A stretch of 60,000 nt of DNA from Symsagittifera roscoffensis (lineage: Eukaryota; Xenacoelomorpha; Acoela; Convolutidae), in contig NC_087062.1 in the NCBI RefSeq assembly GCF_963678635.1, positions 36,980,052-37,040,051 on the forward strand, given 5' to 3'. Made by a program: the position numbers and the translations under genes. Of this stretch, positions 9,633-19,838 are shown in pieces. The notes below the pieces were generated by a model, which worked only from the letters and a program-made list of their open reading frames with translations, was not told the DNA's origin and made no database searches. The stretch's first letter is position 1; each line of letters opens with the position of its first letter.

Positions 9633-10299
9633 TTGTTATGTCGGACTTTTCACTCTGCTGTATGCAAAACTGCGAATGCTTGAGCTTTATTACAAAATTT
9701 TGACAAGTTTTAAGACGTTAATGGACACCATAGGAAATCATAATGGAAATCATAATGGACACGGATTCGATGAATTTAGCTCTTGCTGAGAAAAATTTGT
9801 ATGATTATAATCGTCTGGAGAAAAGATGACCTGGAAAAATTGAGAGATAAAAAATTGCTAAGATTCATTTAGAGTAGATTCAAAAACAAACTTTTTTTCA
9901 CGACTGTTTAAGAACCTGGACTGTTTACATCGAATTTAGATGTATGTATGTGCTATGTTTATGTAACAAGACATATGTTTGCTATGACAACAAATCAGAC
10001 AGGATGTAATTTAGCAGCAAAGGGTTGAATAAAAGAATTCTAGAGGAATCCGGCGATGGACCTATGCAAAATACAGAAAAGTAATTGACGAAACAATCAA
10101 ATTGACTTCAACAAACAGAGGACTTAATACCATACAGGACTAATAATCATATGTTTGCTACATAACAGCAGACAAAGAAGAGGTCGAGTTATTTTAACCG
10201 AAAAAAAGTTCAAGATACACACAAAACCGTTGAACTTGTAAATAAATGATGGTGTAGCTGCATTCAACCAGCTTTGGTTAATTAACAGTAAAGTTGCGG
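9633..10299. other. No gene seen
   Basis: Intermediate base composition, with a short direct repeat (GGAAATCATAATGGA twice near 9735). No sustained frame or RNA gene recognised. Confidence 0.4.
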
Positions 10300-10840
10300 T
10301 AAAATGATTATGCGAAGCACCGATTTATATACTTCATCTTTTAATTTTTTTCAAAGGTTCATTAGGTTTCAGCATAGTTTCAGGTAGATAGTGTATTAAT
10401 TAAAAAAATAAAATCATCCTATAAAATAGTTATTAAATCAAATTATTTCAAATCTTATCGTATTTTGGAGTTTTTTGAAAATTTTTTCAATTTTTTGATA
10501 AAAAATACAAGTTTTTTGCAGATCTTACATTGACTTACCATGAACTAATAAACCTAATATCTCATTTACTCAATCTAAACCTGATACAAACCAATTACAT
10601 AACACGCGCCGAGACTTTTGCAAAAAATTAAAAACCAAAAACATCGTTTTTCTTATCATTCTCCTATCATCACACTGAATCCTTACCATTCTCTATCTTA
10701 ACACATTAGAAAACCAATTCCTCATCTTAATACATAGGAAATCTACTGCCTATCTTATTACCCAGCCAGCGGTCTCGGAAATATATTCCCTCTCTTAAAA
10801 TATGGGGGACCACCGGCACCCCTTGATTGCCTCACTCTTC
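10300..10840 (+). repeat. Dispersed repeat, copy 1
   Basis: Matches the reverse complement of about 41,510-42,050. Shared landmarks are TTAGGTTTCAGCAT, GACTTACCATG, CAATCTAAACCT, CGCGCCGAGA, TTTTTCTTATCATT and a run of CTATCTTAATACAT-like boxes. Copy 1 abuts the 3' end of the retroelement coding region (minus strand), so it could be its LTR, but TG/CA ends and a polypurine tract are not clear. It may also be an unrelated element. Confidence 0.6.
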
Positions 10841-11072
10841 TACTACTAGCGTCTCTGCTTTCACATACGCTACTGCCGGTCCTTCAAAGATCATTAGGTT
10901 TCTTAAATGCGTCATCAAGGGTGCCTTTTCTTCTTTCGAACTTTTCCTTTCTCTCCCTTCGTCAGTCCCGTCATACACCAAACAAGTCTGAGTTGCACAT
11001 CAGTTCTGACGGAATTGCTTTTAGAGCATGTATTTTCGGAGTAGTTCACATTTCTTCTTCGAAATGGCGTAT

Positions 11073-11390
11073 TTATACTGCCATCCACAGCAAACTCACC
11101 AATTGATTCACCATTTCTGCGTTCATCTCGAAAGAGGGTAACGTTCCATATGCCTTCTGCTTCATTGTCGTGCCCTTGATCATTTCTTCAAGGTGACATT
11201 CCATGGCACTTTTATTTTCCAGAGCGATTAGATGTCCTCTTGCTGAGTTCCTGTATTCCATCATTTCCATGTATCCACCGGCGGGATCGTCTATCGGCTG
11301 TGTTCCACTGGGCTCAGCTGTTCTATGGCGCTTCCTTTTCCGTGGTTCATGCATGATTGTTTGAAATCCCCAAGAGTACTCTGACCTCAT
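11073..11390 (-). pseudogene. C-terminal segment of the second coding region
   Basis: Open frame with RKRKRHRTAEPSG, then YMEMMEYRNSARGHLIALE, a helix-forming segment also found at about 37,640-37,790. Its character is basic followed by helical. Function unknown. Confidence 0.5.
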
Positions 11391-11950
11391 TGGCTGAGTA
11401 TTTCCATTTCAAGCGTTGCTCCAGTAAGAGTGCGGTTACTCTTGTTGGTTTTATAACTGGCTGATCTTAATCCTGCCATGAGGATAGGTGGCACCATCGC
11501 TATGTCGGTCGTCCTTTTTGTCGTGCCAGGCAATCTGTAATCGCCCTGCCCCATTCCAACGGCATCTTCAAACCGCTTTTGTTTAGTTGAGTAGGTAGTT
11601 TTCGTTGGAGGTTAAGAGTCCACCATCGTCTTTTCAGTTTTCTTTAACATTACTTTGCTGCCCAACTTCATCTTCATGTCGTTAATTTTGTCATTCACCA
11701 TCTTCGATCACATTGATCCATTGTCAGAGATTTCTGGACAGGTTTACCAATTGCTCGTTGCTTTCTAGGTGTGTCATCTAGATCGGAGAATTTGTCTCAC
11801 TTTCATCGAGGATCAAATCAGTAAGTAATTCGCTCATTCTTTCTTCGCAGCTTCTCAAGGACTTTCCGCATCAGTGGTCTGTTAAGACCTGTCTTCATCA
11901 TCGACTGGGTCCCGTAGCACTGCACTACTGTCCAGACCTTCTCCATAAAG
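11391..11950 (-). pseudogene. Heavily broken part of the second coding region
   Basis: Same base composition and strand as the neighbours, but no frame stays open for long. It corresponds to the 37,800-38,400 stretch of the second copy, where similar broken frames are seen. Confidence 0.4.
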
Positions 11951-12217
11951 TTACTCTGTCCATACCACAGCCTGTTTGGTTTTCAAGATCCCGGTGGTGA
12001 ATTTCACACTCTTCTTCCGGCAGGGTTCCCGAGAAAGGTACTCGGCTGCGCCTTCTATTTTTCTCCTGTGCAGAGACTCCTTTAAAAGTTTCTTCGTAGT
12101 GATTTCAATCTTGTCAGGAGAGCGGCTCTCCGGTAAGTTTTGGGCTGCATTCATGAAGGCTGAGGGAGACTCCAGCGTCAAAGTTTCATCTTCCGCTGGT
12201 GCAGTCGTCCCTGCCAA
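11951..12217 (-). pseudogene. Low-complexity segment of the second coding region
   Basis: An 88-codon frame, acidic and threonine-rich at first (AEDETLTLESPSAF), then basic (KKLLKESLHRRKIEG, EPCRKKSVKF). Probably a linker or nucleic-acid-binding tail. Confidence 0.45.
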
Positions 12218-12573
12218 CGCTTCTGCTCCTTGCAGTTCAGGCTAGAGGAACCACCTACTGACGCTTAGTCGTCGTCCTTTCCCGCTTGGTCGGGGTTCTG
12301 CTCCGTTGGTTCTTCCGGTTGACGGTCTTCTTTCTCCTCATCGCCTCACTCTTCATTCTTCCCCGACACTGAAGCTCCTAGCTCATCGCTCCATGTTTCA
12401 ACTGGAAGCTTTGGCACGAATAGCTTACCCGCTGACCGGTCTTCATGTTCTCCGTGTCTTATCGCAACCGAAGGGCGCTAGAGCATTGCTGGTCAGCAGT
12501 TTTCGAGTTATTGCCAACTCTGGCCTGCCATTCAAGACTATCAGTGCAGCTTCTCGCTAATCTGTTTTGCCTC

Positions 12574-12879
12574 TCATCGCGATTGGCGCCAGGTCCAGCT
12601 TGGCCCATTCTTCTCGAATCTTCCAGGCTTTGGAGTGGCTCCTTTGCTCATCCCTCTCCTCGTCGACTCATCCGCATATGAAAACTGCGTAAACTGCAGC
12701 AGGGCAGCATTTCTGCCTCTGAAGCACGGGTCCATCGATTCGAAGAACTTTGCCATCCTCCTCTCGTTGGTTTTGAACGCTTTCAACCTGGGGGTGCGTA
12801 CTACGGAGTCTGCTTCGAGAAACAACCAACGGATTAAGGAAATTCGGGTATTTTTTACTGTTAGCTTTTGTAACCGCAC
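12574..12879 (-). pseudogene. Segment following the helical region of the second ORF
   Basis: Continues the frame of the 249-codon segment at 12,861 after an overlap (LTVKNTRI), then MDPCFRGRNAALLQFTQ and a basic, tryptophan-containing end (GPSWTWRQSR). Ends at a stop; the next frame picks up basic sequence. Confidence 0.5.
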
Positions 12880-13610
12880 CAGTCTTCAGTTGATTTCATC
12901 ACTTTCTGGTATGAGGCTAATAGTCGAGGATTTCTTGTTTTTTCGACATTGTTTTTGTCGTAAGGTCTCAAATTCCAGAGCTTTGGGAACACTTTGAGAT
13001 GCCCTCTGTCCACTTCGCACATTCGATCGCGGAAGTGGTTATGGAAATTGACTGCTGTCATGTCGGGCTCTGCTATTTTCGCAAACAGCAAATCTTTGTT
13101 CATCAATTCGCGTAGCATATTGTGCTTGCACCAATTGAATGTGCTCCCGTCCACTACTGAAATGAGGTGCAGGTACAACACCGACCTCCTGTAGGTTTCC
13201 ACTTTCGCGTAAGGGGACGCAAACGTCCCGGCCGGACCGTATATCACCATCAGAAACTCGCTGACGCCCTTGATCAGTGCTCTGGGATCTGTCCTCATAG
13301 CTAGGCATGGGGTGAGTAGTGGCATGCCTTCTACATAACTTGGCACGTCCTCCTCTCTTTCTATTGTTTTATCTTCTCCGGTTCCGAAGCGATTCTGTTG
13401 CAACAGGTATTGAATTAGAGTGTATATTAAATCCCGCAATTTAGTCTTAGAGGCCGTGTACTTTTTCCTGTCAAACTTTTCCATGTTTTTCCTCATCTGT
13501 TCAGGGTACCGGGTAAAAGTCATCAACTCTCCCATCTTTCCATGCGTTATTGCAATCAATGTCAGGAGTCTGTCCCGTCGGAGATTCTGTATTCCTTCGG
13601 TCAGCAGCAC
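12861..13610 (-). CDS. Longest surviving open segment of the second ORF (249 codons)
   Basis: Open for 249 codons but with only GTG at its apparent start, so it is an internal piece of a longer frame and not a separate gene. It is rich in helices: LLTLIAITHGKMGELMTF, YTASKTKLRDLIYTLIQYLL, and FHNHFRDRMCEVDRGHLKVF. One short glycine/proline piece (MVIYGPAGTFASP) sits in the middle. It resembles structural (gag or nucleoprotein-like) helical domains more than an enzyme, which is inference only. The lack of stops over 750 bases in an otherwise broken element may be chance. Confidence 0.55.
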   Translation of the reverse strand: MLLTEGIQNLRRDRLLTLIAITHGKMGELMTFTRYPEQMRKNMEKFDRKKYTASKTKLRDLIYTLIQYLLQQNRFGTGEDKTIEREEDVPSYVEGMPLLTPCLAMRTDPRALIKGVSEFLMVIYGPAGTFASPYAKVETYRRSVLYLHLISVVDGSTFNWCKHNMLRELMNKDLLFAKIAEPDMTAVNFHNHFRDRMCEVDRGHLKVFPKLWNLRPYDKNNVEKTRNPRLLASYQKVMKSTEDWCGYKS

Positions 13611-13664
13611 CGCTGGTTCTCACTAAAATTTTCTGACCGAATGTCACAGACAGTTCCAGGACCA

Positions 13665-14170
13665 CTATAAATAATTCCGTAATGGCCTTGAGGAATTCCT
13701 TATTATATAGCGAGAGAACCCTGCTCCCAACCCTTCCAAGATGCTATCCGTCCTCTCAAATCCTTCTTCTCCTCGCACGTTCTCTGTCCGGAATGCCTCG
13801 AGTGTCGTCTGCAACATCGTGTCTGCGAACTCGGCTGACTTCTCTCCTCCGTTTTCCGCCGAATTCAATTCTATTACTAGGTAATCGTGGGTTTTCGCAA
13901 TCATCGATTGGCCCTGCTTGAAAGTGTCCATGCCCAAAGCTGCTTTTCAAAAAGTCCTTTGCAGCCACTTGTTTGCCTCCGATTTCGTTCGCAAAGCCAT
14001 AGCTTCCATGTAAGCTTTCGTTTTTTGGCGTTCTGCCTCTTTGGCTTTTCTTTTTCATCAAGTTCTATTCCTCTGAACCCCAGGTCATCAGACATCCCCA
14101 CTATCAACTGATAATCATCATCGTTTCCTGGTTTTATCTTGAGCTGCCTGCTGAAATTGGTCAGTTCCAA
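13665..14170 (-). pseudogene. Middle of the second ORF, split over three frames
   Basis: Three overlapping minus frames share the coding signal: ELTNFSRQLKIKPGNDDDYQ in one, a basic stretch KKKSQRGRTPKN in another, and MDTFKQGQSMIAKTHDYLV in the third. The pieces join end to end through frameshifts. No domain identified. Confidence 0.45.
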
Positions 14171-14369
14171 CCCTTACACTTTGTTTGGCACAAGCATGTG
14201 AAATGAATGATTTTTCAATCCTCTGATGGCGTTTGATATATCTTACCATACTGAGGCATTTCTGACCGAAGATGTCTCAGGCCACTCGTCTCCACTTTGC
14301 AATCTGGGGCAGGTATCATCACATCAGTTTTCTTTTCTGAGAGGAGCGCTATCATTGCGTACACAGATA

Positions 14370-14759
14370 TCATTCCATCCGCGAGGTGTGCATATCCCGT
14401 GGATAATAAGAATACTGGCTTCGGGTTGATCTTTTGAAACCGCCTTCTTTGAGCACGTCCATAATCTCACCTATGGACTCCAGAACATCTTTGATTGCTG
14501 GCCACACAACACCTCCTGCCGTTGCTGGCTCTCTGAGTCTGCTCAGGAGACCCCTGCTGTGCAAAATATCATTGACACCGGCAAAAACGATCGTTATCGG
14601 ATTCAGTTCAGTTTGTCTTTGAACCCGAATTGCCATTGATGTTGATTTCATCCTTTTCAGGTCGGTGTCCGCCAACAACGTCACATCGGGCCAGAACACA
14701 GACTTAGATGTGATCACAAAGTCCGAGCTCGCAATCACAAGTATCTTCGCTTTACTCAT
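14370..14759 (-). pseudogene. SGNH-hydrolase-like segment of the second ORF
   Basis: A 129-codon frame with ATG at 14,759. It starts KAKILVIASSDFV, has WPDVTLL, and about 50 residues later ITIVFAGVNDILHSRG. In SGNH/GDSL hydrolases block I is a G-D-S after a hydrophobic strand and block III is G-x-N-D; here a SSD and a GVND occupy matching places. I infer a possible SGNH-like fold. The catalytic serine and the C-terminal D-x-x-H block are not shown clearly, and a frame break follows. Confidence 0.4.
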
Positions 14760-15013
14760 CTCTGCTTTATCGTAGGCAGCGAAGATGGTCTAGTCTATTC
14801 TGAATCTCATTTCACAATATCGTTACGCATCACCTTCTTGTGATACTTGCTTCGGATATTCTCTTCCCTTCAGATGAGCTGCAGGCGCTCGCGTTTGTTA
14901 AGACATCTTCACATGTTCCCATGTGGGTGCCCGTCTTGTCAGGACACTCTCCGGTCTCTCCTCTTTGGTTTGCTCACCCTGATTCTTCCTTACATCTTGG
15001 AATGATCTGGCAT

Positions 15014-15771
15014 TTACAGCACCCATTGTGTTGTTTGAGGGAAGTCCCTCATGGTCAGCCAACTTGCTGTCGTACAGCTGAAATTGATTTCTACCGCTAT
15101 CAACCAGTCCACTCCTACGATCGAGTAGAGTCTATTTACTGACAGTCTCGCGCCGTTCAACATTATCATTGCATCAGCTGCGAATCTTACCGTCTGAAGG
15201 TTCAAATCTTGCTTGTAATTGTCCCAAAAGGACAGTATCGGTCTTGACCACATCAGTGAACTTCTATCTAGACGTCGCTGCTCCTTACACGTAGTCGTTG
15301 TTGTTGTCGTCTCGGATCTGGAGGTGACTGAAATTGTTTGCGTCTTCCGATTGACTGGTCCCAATCTTCATCGGGGATAAATGGTCCTTCTCGCTGGTGC
15401 TTCACCCAGTCGATCCAATACGTCTGACCTCTGTTCGTGCTCTTTTGGGCTCTGTAATACTTTTGGCACAGCTAGAAGACTGATCCCAAGCGTGTCTCCA
15501 GTTTAGGCGGTACAAAATTTGAAATTGCCTGCATATTAGTCGCTTCCTCCGTTCTTAGAGCTCCAGTGTCAATTAGTTCCACCTCCATTTTGTCTAATTT
15601 GTCCTGGAGAACACTGTCTATCCAGGCTTGTCCTTCTATACTGTTGAAGTTTATTCCGTAAGTGGTGAATCTGGCTTGATCCAGAGCTCTCAACTCGTGC
15701 TCCAGGTCCATTAAGATCATTGGTCCAGCATTGCGACTTGACAGATTACTCACTATGTTGTTCCACCTCAC
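15014..15771 (-). pseudogene. Broken segment of the second ORF
   Basis: Frames at 15,771-15,472 (RWNNIVSNLSSRNAGPMILM, then YGINFNSIEGQAW) and 15,364-15,014 (threonine run TTTTTTC, later FWDNYKQDLNLQ) carry coding-like composition. An aspartic-protease-like DTG string (LIDTGALRTEEATNMQAIS) occurs near 15,550: acidic residues fit, but there is no flap motif, so I do not call a second protease. Confidence 0.4.
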
Positions 15772-16187
15772 GACCCTTCAATTGTGCCTTCTAGCCATTG
15801 TGCAGTAAACAAGCACACCAGCTTTGCTTCCCATTCAGCTTCTTCTCTTCTTCTGAGTCTGAGCTTCTGGACACGTTGTTGGTGCCTATTAGAATCATCA
15901 CGTCCACGGTTCTGCCCGGGTTCATCCACTCGACCATTCGATATAGCTAGGCTACTATGGTACCTCCGAATGCCAACACCGTAGTGATCAATGAGGTTCT
16001 CATGTTCCGCAAACTCTCATCAGACTATCGCCCACTATCAAAGTTCGTCGCTGAAATCTACGTGGACCTATTGAAACACGCTCGAATACTCGTTTACGGA
16101 AATATTGTGAAGCTGTTTTCGATCTGAAATTTCTTCTGTATGTCCAGCACACACGACACTTTCTTCATCGGCTTCTCCCTGATCTTC

Positions 16188-16478
16188 CTAGTGGAGGTTT
16201 TTCTTGACCTCTATCAACGTAGCAGCTCCTGTCTTCTTCGACACTTCCGAGAAGAGCTCTACTCTGCCGATATCAGCAACTGTCCCATAGGATGCAATCA
16301 GCCCGGATCCTGGCACACTCTTGTTGACCACGAGTCGACCAGCAGCTTCCACCAGATGTCTCATGGTTTTCTCCACGACTAGGTCACCCAGGATGTCGCC
16401 TGGATTCGGGTTTGCCACTCTACCAGATCCTATGGGGACTTGTACTTCCGTTGTTTGACTCAGCTCGCGAAGCGTCAT
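16188..16478 (-). pseudogene. N-terminal-half segment of the second ORF
   Basis: A 96-codon frame following the coiled-coil segment by a one-step frame change. It includes VPIGSGRVANPNPGDILG and KTMRHLVEAAGRLVV. No domain identified. Confidence 0.45.
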
Positions 16479-17196
16479 TTCTCCATCGGCGATTGCTCAC
16501 GAGGAACGCTTCCTGTAGGTAACGGTCGCTCTGTCTTTGCAATTCCCAATCGTTCAGATTGCTCATTATACTCCTGCCTCAAGCGTTCTATCACTTCTCC
16601 TTGATTGTTGTTGCAGTCCTCAAACAGTCCCCTCCACATGTCTTCTTGAAATCTAGCCAAGGTTTTTCTCACTCGGTCCAGTTCGTCTCTCGTCTCGTTC
16701 AGACCCTCCATCGTTTCATTTGTCTCTATTTCATCTTCTACTCTGGCTCTCTTAGCGGGCACTGCAGCTTTGAACAGTGAGCTAGACGAGGCAGCTTCGC
16801 TGCTCATCTTTTGATTGAAAACTTGATGTCTACTCCTCAAACTGGTCCTAGGCTTGGCTGGGAGAGGCTTCTCGCCAGGCTGGTATGTCCTCGTGGTACC
16901 CACCCCGGGATTCGTGCGCCAATTCGCTTCCCGAGAGAGCTCCATTTCTCCACCTCATAACATGCAAACCTGTGCTGTCCAACATTCCTTGTTCGCCCCA
17001 ATCTGCCATCAGCAATAGTTCAATGGGGCGGTCCCCACGGTTGTCATGCCCTAGAATGTTCGTCAGAGCAGCCGCCAACTACCTCTGGTTCATCCTGGGG
17101 GAAGTATTTCTCCAGTAGCCTACGATAGAGCTCGTATATGACCTGGGCTCTAATGGACCTGGGCCAAGTCCATCAGTTCGTCGAGCTTGTCCATTC
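16475..17196 (-). pseudogene. N-terminal region of the second ORF with coiled coil
   Basis: From MDKLDELMDLAQV at 17,196 through frame changes to the 156-codon frame at 16,945-16,475. The latter has ETNETMEGLNETRDELDRVR and RFQEDMWRGLFEDC, a heptad-like acidic coiled coil, after a basic stretch PAKRARVEDE. An N-terminal oligomerising region of a structural protein would fit. There is no signal peptide. Confidence 0.5.
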
Positions 17197-17439
17197 TAGT
17201 TTAATTCGTTTTTTTTTAATTCGATGAATTCATTTCGCGATAGTTTGAACTTCAAAGGTTATATTAGTTGATCAGGGTCTAGAAAAAAGGTCACGACTAT
17301 CACATTTGTCATCATTGCTCCAAATTCAAATTAAAACGTATTTAAAAACAGTCGGATAAGAAGGGCTTCATCTTAAGATGTATTGAAAATCAATTCAATC
17401 TATGTATCTTCTCTTCTGCATAAGACAAGGTTTATTCAT
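17197..17439. other. AT-rich gap between pol and the second ORF
   Basis: About 240 bases without a frame, much richer in AT than the flanking coding blocks. On the minus strand it would hold the leader or promoter for the second ORF. No LTR ends are seen. Confidence 0.4.
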
Positions 17440-18850
17440 ATACCTCAATTATTTCAGTAGGATCCAGGTGCAACGGTGGGTTTGTTTCTTCTTCCGGTGC
17501 CTCATTCCCATCGTTTTCCCCCCAGAGCCTTTCTCATTGACTTCGCAAGCAGGGTCAATTATCAGCTAATCGCCCTCCTCCATGTCTTCAGGTATACACC
17601 AGTCTTCTGTGGATGGGTTATGTGGTTTGTTGTTATCAAAGTGCGCAGCTCAGCCGGTACTCAGTTTATGAAAACGTCCCCCTTGATGCACTTCCATTGT
17701 CATGAACGGTCCCCTCCATTTCTTTAGGAGTTTGATAGTTCCTTTCGACGGGATAACGTTCTGAAAAACCCACACGTAGTCTCCTACTGCGTAAGCTTTC
17801 GCAACAGCTGTTCTCTTAGCATTGACGTCAATGACGTCTTATCGTATCTCTTACGTAGACTTGTGGCGATGTATTCTTTCCTTCATACTCCGGGTAAAAG
17901 AAAGTCAAAGGCAACTCCTTTTCCTGTCCATTCAACATCATGTGCGGTCTATTTCCTTTGGTGGAATTTTGCCTACTGTTGTAAGATTCCATCACTTTTG
18001 GCAAATATCTGTCCCAGTCAGTCATGTATCAGGAACAATTAACCCTCAACATCGACACCAGAGTCCGATTTTGTCTTTCCACTAAGTCATTCATCTAGGG
18101 GTGGTACGTCGTAGAGTAAGCCTGCGCTACCTGAGAACGTCTCATGAGCTCCATAGTAAGCTACGCCACAAAAGTAGTTCCATTGTCTGGTTGGAATGTC
18201 ATCGGGCATCCGTTTCTGGCTATCCAAATAGTAATCAGCTGATCGCAAGTCTCCTCGTCTGAGGCAGTTATGAAGGGCACGGCCTCTGCATACTTTGTGA
18301 AGGGGTCGATCATCACTAAGAACTGATTCTAGCCACTATTCAACATACATATCTTCTGGTGATCGATCTGCACCACTTCCCTAAACTCAGATGACTCGAC
18401 TGAATGTTATGGGAATCGCAATTTCCCTGGATCTTTCACATGTTGGCATGACACAATATGACGTCACCCACTTCTCGTATGCCTTCTTCGTTCCAGGCCA
18501 TTCAAAGCGTTTCAAGGTCCTCTGGTGTGATCATGTGAATTGAACAAAAGTTTGTTTGATATAGTTGAGGCAACACTATCGCGTTATATTTGTATAGGAC
18601 CTTGTCATCTTCTCTTTTTTTACAAGCAACGATCCCATCCTTATTCAAATATAACCGTCGTCACTCCTTCTGCATATAGTACTGTCTCAAGATCCATCTC
18701 CTTTGTCTGGTGCCCTATTTGTTATCCACCTTTTCAAGTTACTTGTCATACGGTCATTTTTCTTCGTTCTTAAGGAGTCCGAAAGTATCAAGTCTTCAAG
18801 TTTGTCTCTTGCCTAAATAGTTCTAGGTCAACTCTGACTGCTTTCTTCTG
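17440..18850 (-). pseudogene. Integrase of the gypsy-type retroelement, broken
   Basis: Minus-strand reading gives a cysteine pair (YCVMPTC) from the zinc-binding region near 18,450, then QIDHQKI near 18,370, FQPDNGT near 18,190 and LVERQNRTL near 18,080. The last three correspond to the D, D and E of the catalytic core, so the metal-binding triad survives while several stops (for example within NSG.NQF and TTYHP.MN) and frameshifts interrupt the gene. 18,025-17,828 continues with YNSRQNSTKGNRPHMMLNG, the usual end of the core. The C-terminus ends near 17,440. It would insert the retroelement cDNA. Confidence 0.8.
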
Positions 18851-19117
18851 TGGTAATTGGCTCATCGAACGTGTTGACATCGCAATCGTCTCCAAGTCAT
18901 CTGCAACGTTGTCAAAGATTTGTTCACTGGGGAACAGTTAGCGATGACTATCGGAGTCTTGATGCACCTCCCTGTCCAAGTCTCTTACTCATCTCAGATA
19001 TCTTACGCATCCAAGTCTCTTAAGCATCGAAGTCTTCTTTCAGGGTCATCTCTAGTAACTTCTCTCTCCAATAATCCACCCAACATCCTCATCATTTCTG
19101 GTGTGACGTGCACCGTT
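18851..19117 (-). pseudogene. RNase H-integrase linker, broken
   Basis: Same coding strand as pol. Frames are short and the Asp/Glu-rich codon pattern is interrupted repeatedly. No domain is visible in this stretch. Confidence 0.4.
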
Positions 19118-19770
19118 TTATCTAGCAGTGAGAGGCTGTTTATTACGAGAGAGTTCCTGTTGAACCAGGTTTGAATGTAGCAACATATGCAAGGGCACCG
19201 GGCCGTACTTGGATAAGATCATAATCTCTGCCGCTTTCTCCACTGGTAATTCAGGATATCCTGGTACAGGATGTCCTAACTTATCCAGCCATCTCGTCAA
19301 GGAAAGTGCTTCGTAAGTCTCTTTGTCTAAAAATGAAAAAACTTCCTTGATTTTCACCTGATGGGCTTGCTTCTGCTCCATTTTTTCATAAAAATCAGAT
19401 TTTTTGCCAAGGTTGTCAGCTTTGTGGTGCTTGTCACGCATCCTCATCTCGATTATCATGTGGTAGCCATCCAACCTGACTATCCATCGACCAATATAAC
19501 TATGGTCCATCAAGTACGTTTTCAAACAGGATAAGGCTCCGTTGTTCACTCGCAACTGACAGAGAGCCCTCCCCAAGTAGGCGCGATACTTCTCCGCAAA
19601 TATTTCTGCTTTTGGCGCACCGCATTTCATCTCAGTGTCGCTCAATACTTTACTGCCGTTTGCAACGGGCCGGAGAACTGTTCTCCCATTTCATTCTTGC
19701 TCCTAATGCAGTATTCCGGAAAGGGCTACCACTGAAGCGTCAGTATCGAGAACGTGCATGCCTAACTCCG
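19118..19770 (-). pseudogene. RNase H and tether of the retroelement
   Basis: Near 19,740 the frame reads VLDTDASVVAL, the first strand of retroelement RNase H with its catalytic aspartate. KCGAPKAEIFAEKYRAYLG provides the helix with the glutamate; in RVNNGALS an asparagine stands where an aspartate is usual. GRWIVRLDGYHMIIE and RMRDKHHKADNLGKK complete the domain. One frame break before 19,645 and a stop inside the first part make it inactive. A linker with a tyrosine-rich part follows toward integrase. Confidence 0.8.
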
Positions 19771-19838
19771 TGAGCATGCCTAGCACTTGCGCTTCGCACA
19801 GCTCCCGCTTTATTTCCTCGGAGGCTTCCTGAGCTCCT

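Larger units (their letters stand above)
10880..17196 (-). pseudogene. Second coding region of the retroelement (post-pol ORF), decayed
   Basis: Begins with an ATG at 17,196 (MDKLDELMDLAQV) about 240 bases after the end of pol and runs, through many frame changes, to about 10,880. That is room for about 1500-2000 residues, much longer than pol-accessory or envelope genes of most gypsy elements. Recognisable parts are an acidic/coiled N-terminal region, a segment with SGNH-hydrolase-like features (14,370-14,759), a long mainly helical region (12,861-13,610) and a basic C-terminal tail. No envelope signal peptide or fusion peptide is apparent. Part of the same gene occurs at 37,253-38,640. Confidence 0.6.

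Noticed and set aside
10300-10840. Calling this the 3' LTR outright
   Set aside because: No clear TG...CA ends or polypurine tract next to the coding end, and no paired 5' copy in the window.
12306-12997. Plus-strand ORFs of 78-120 codons over the retroelement
   Set aside because: They lie opposite the coding frames of the second retroelement ORF and have the composition of antisense shadows (serine/leucine/arginine-rich).
15472-15771. Second aspartic protease (LIDTGALRTEE) in the post-pol ORF
   Set aside because: DTG-like string is present, but the usual flap and the second conserved motif are absent, and the true protease of this element is at 21.4-21.66 kb.
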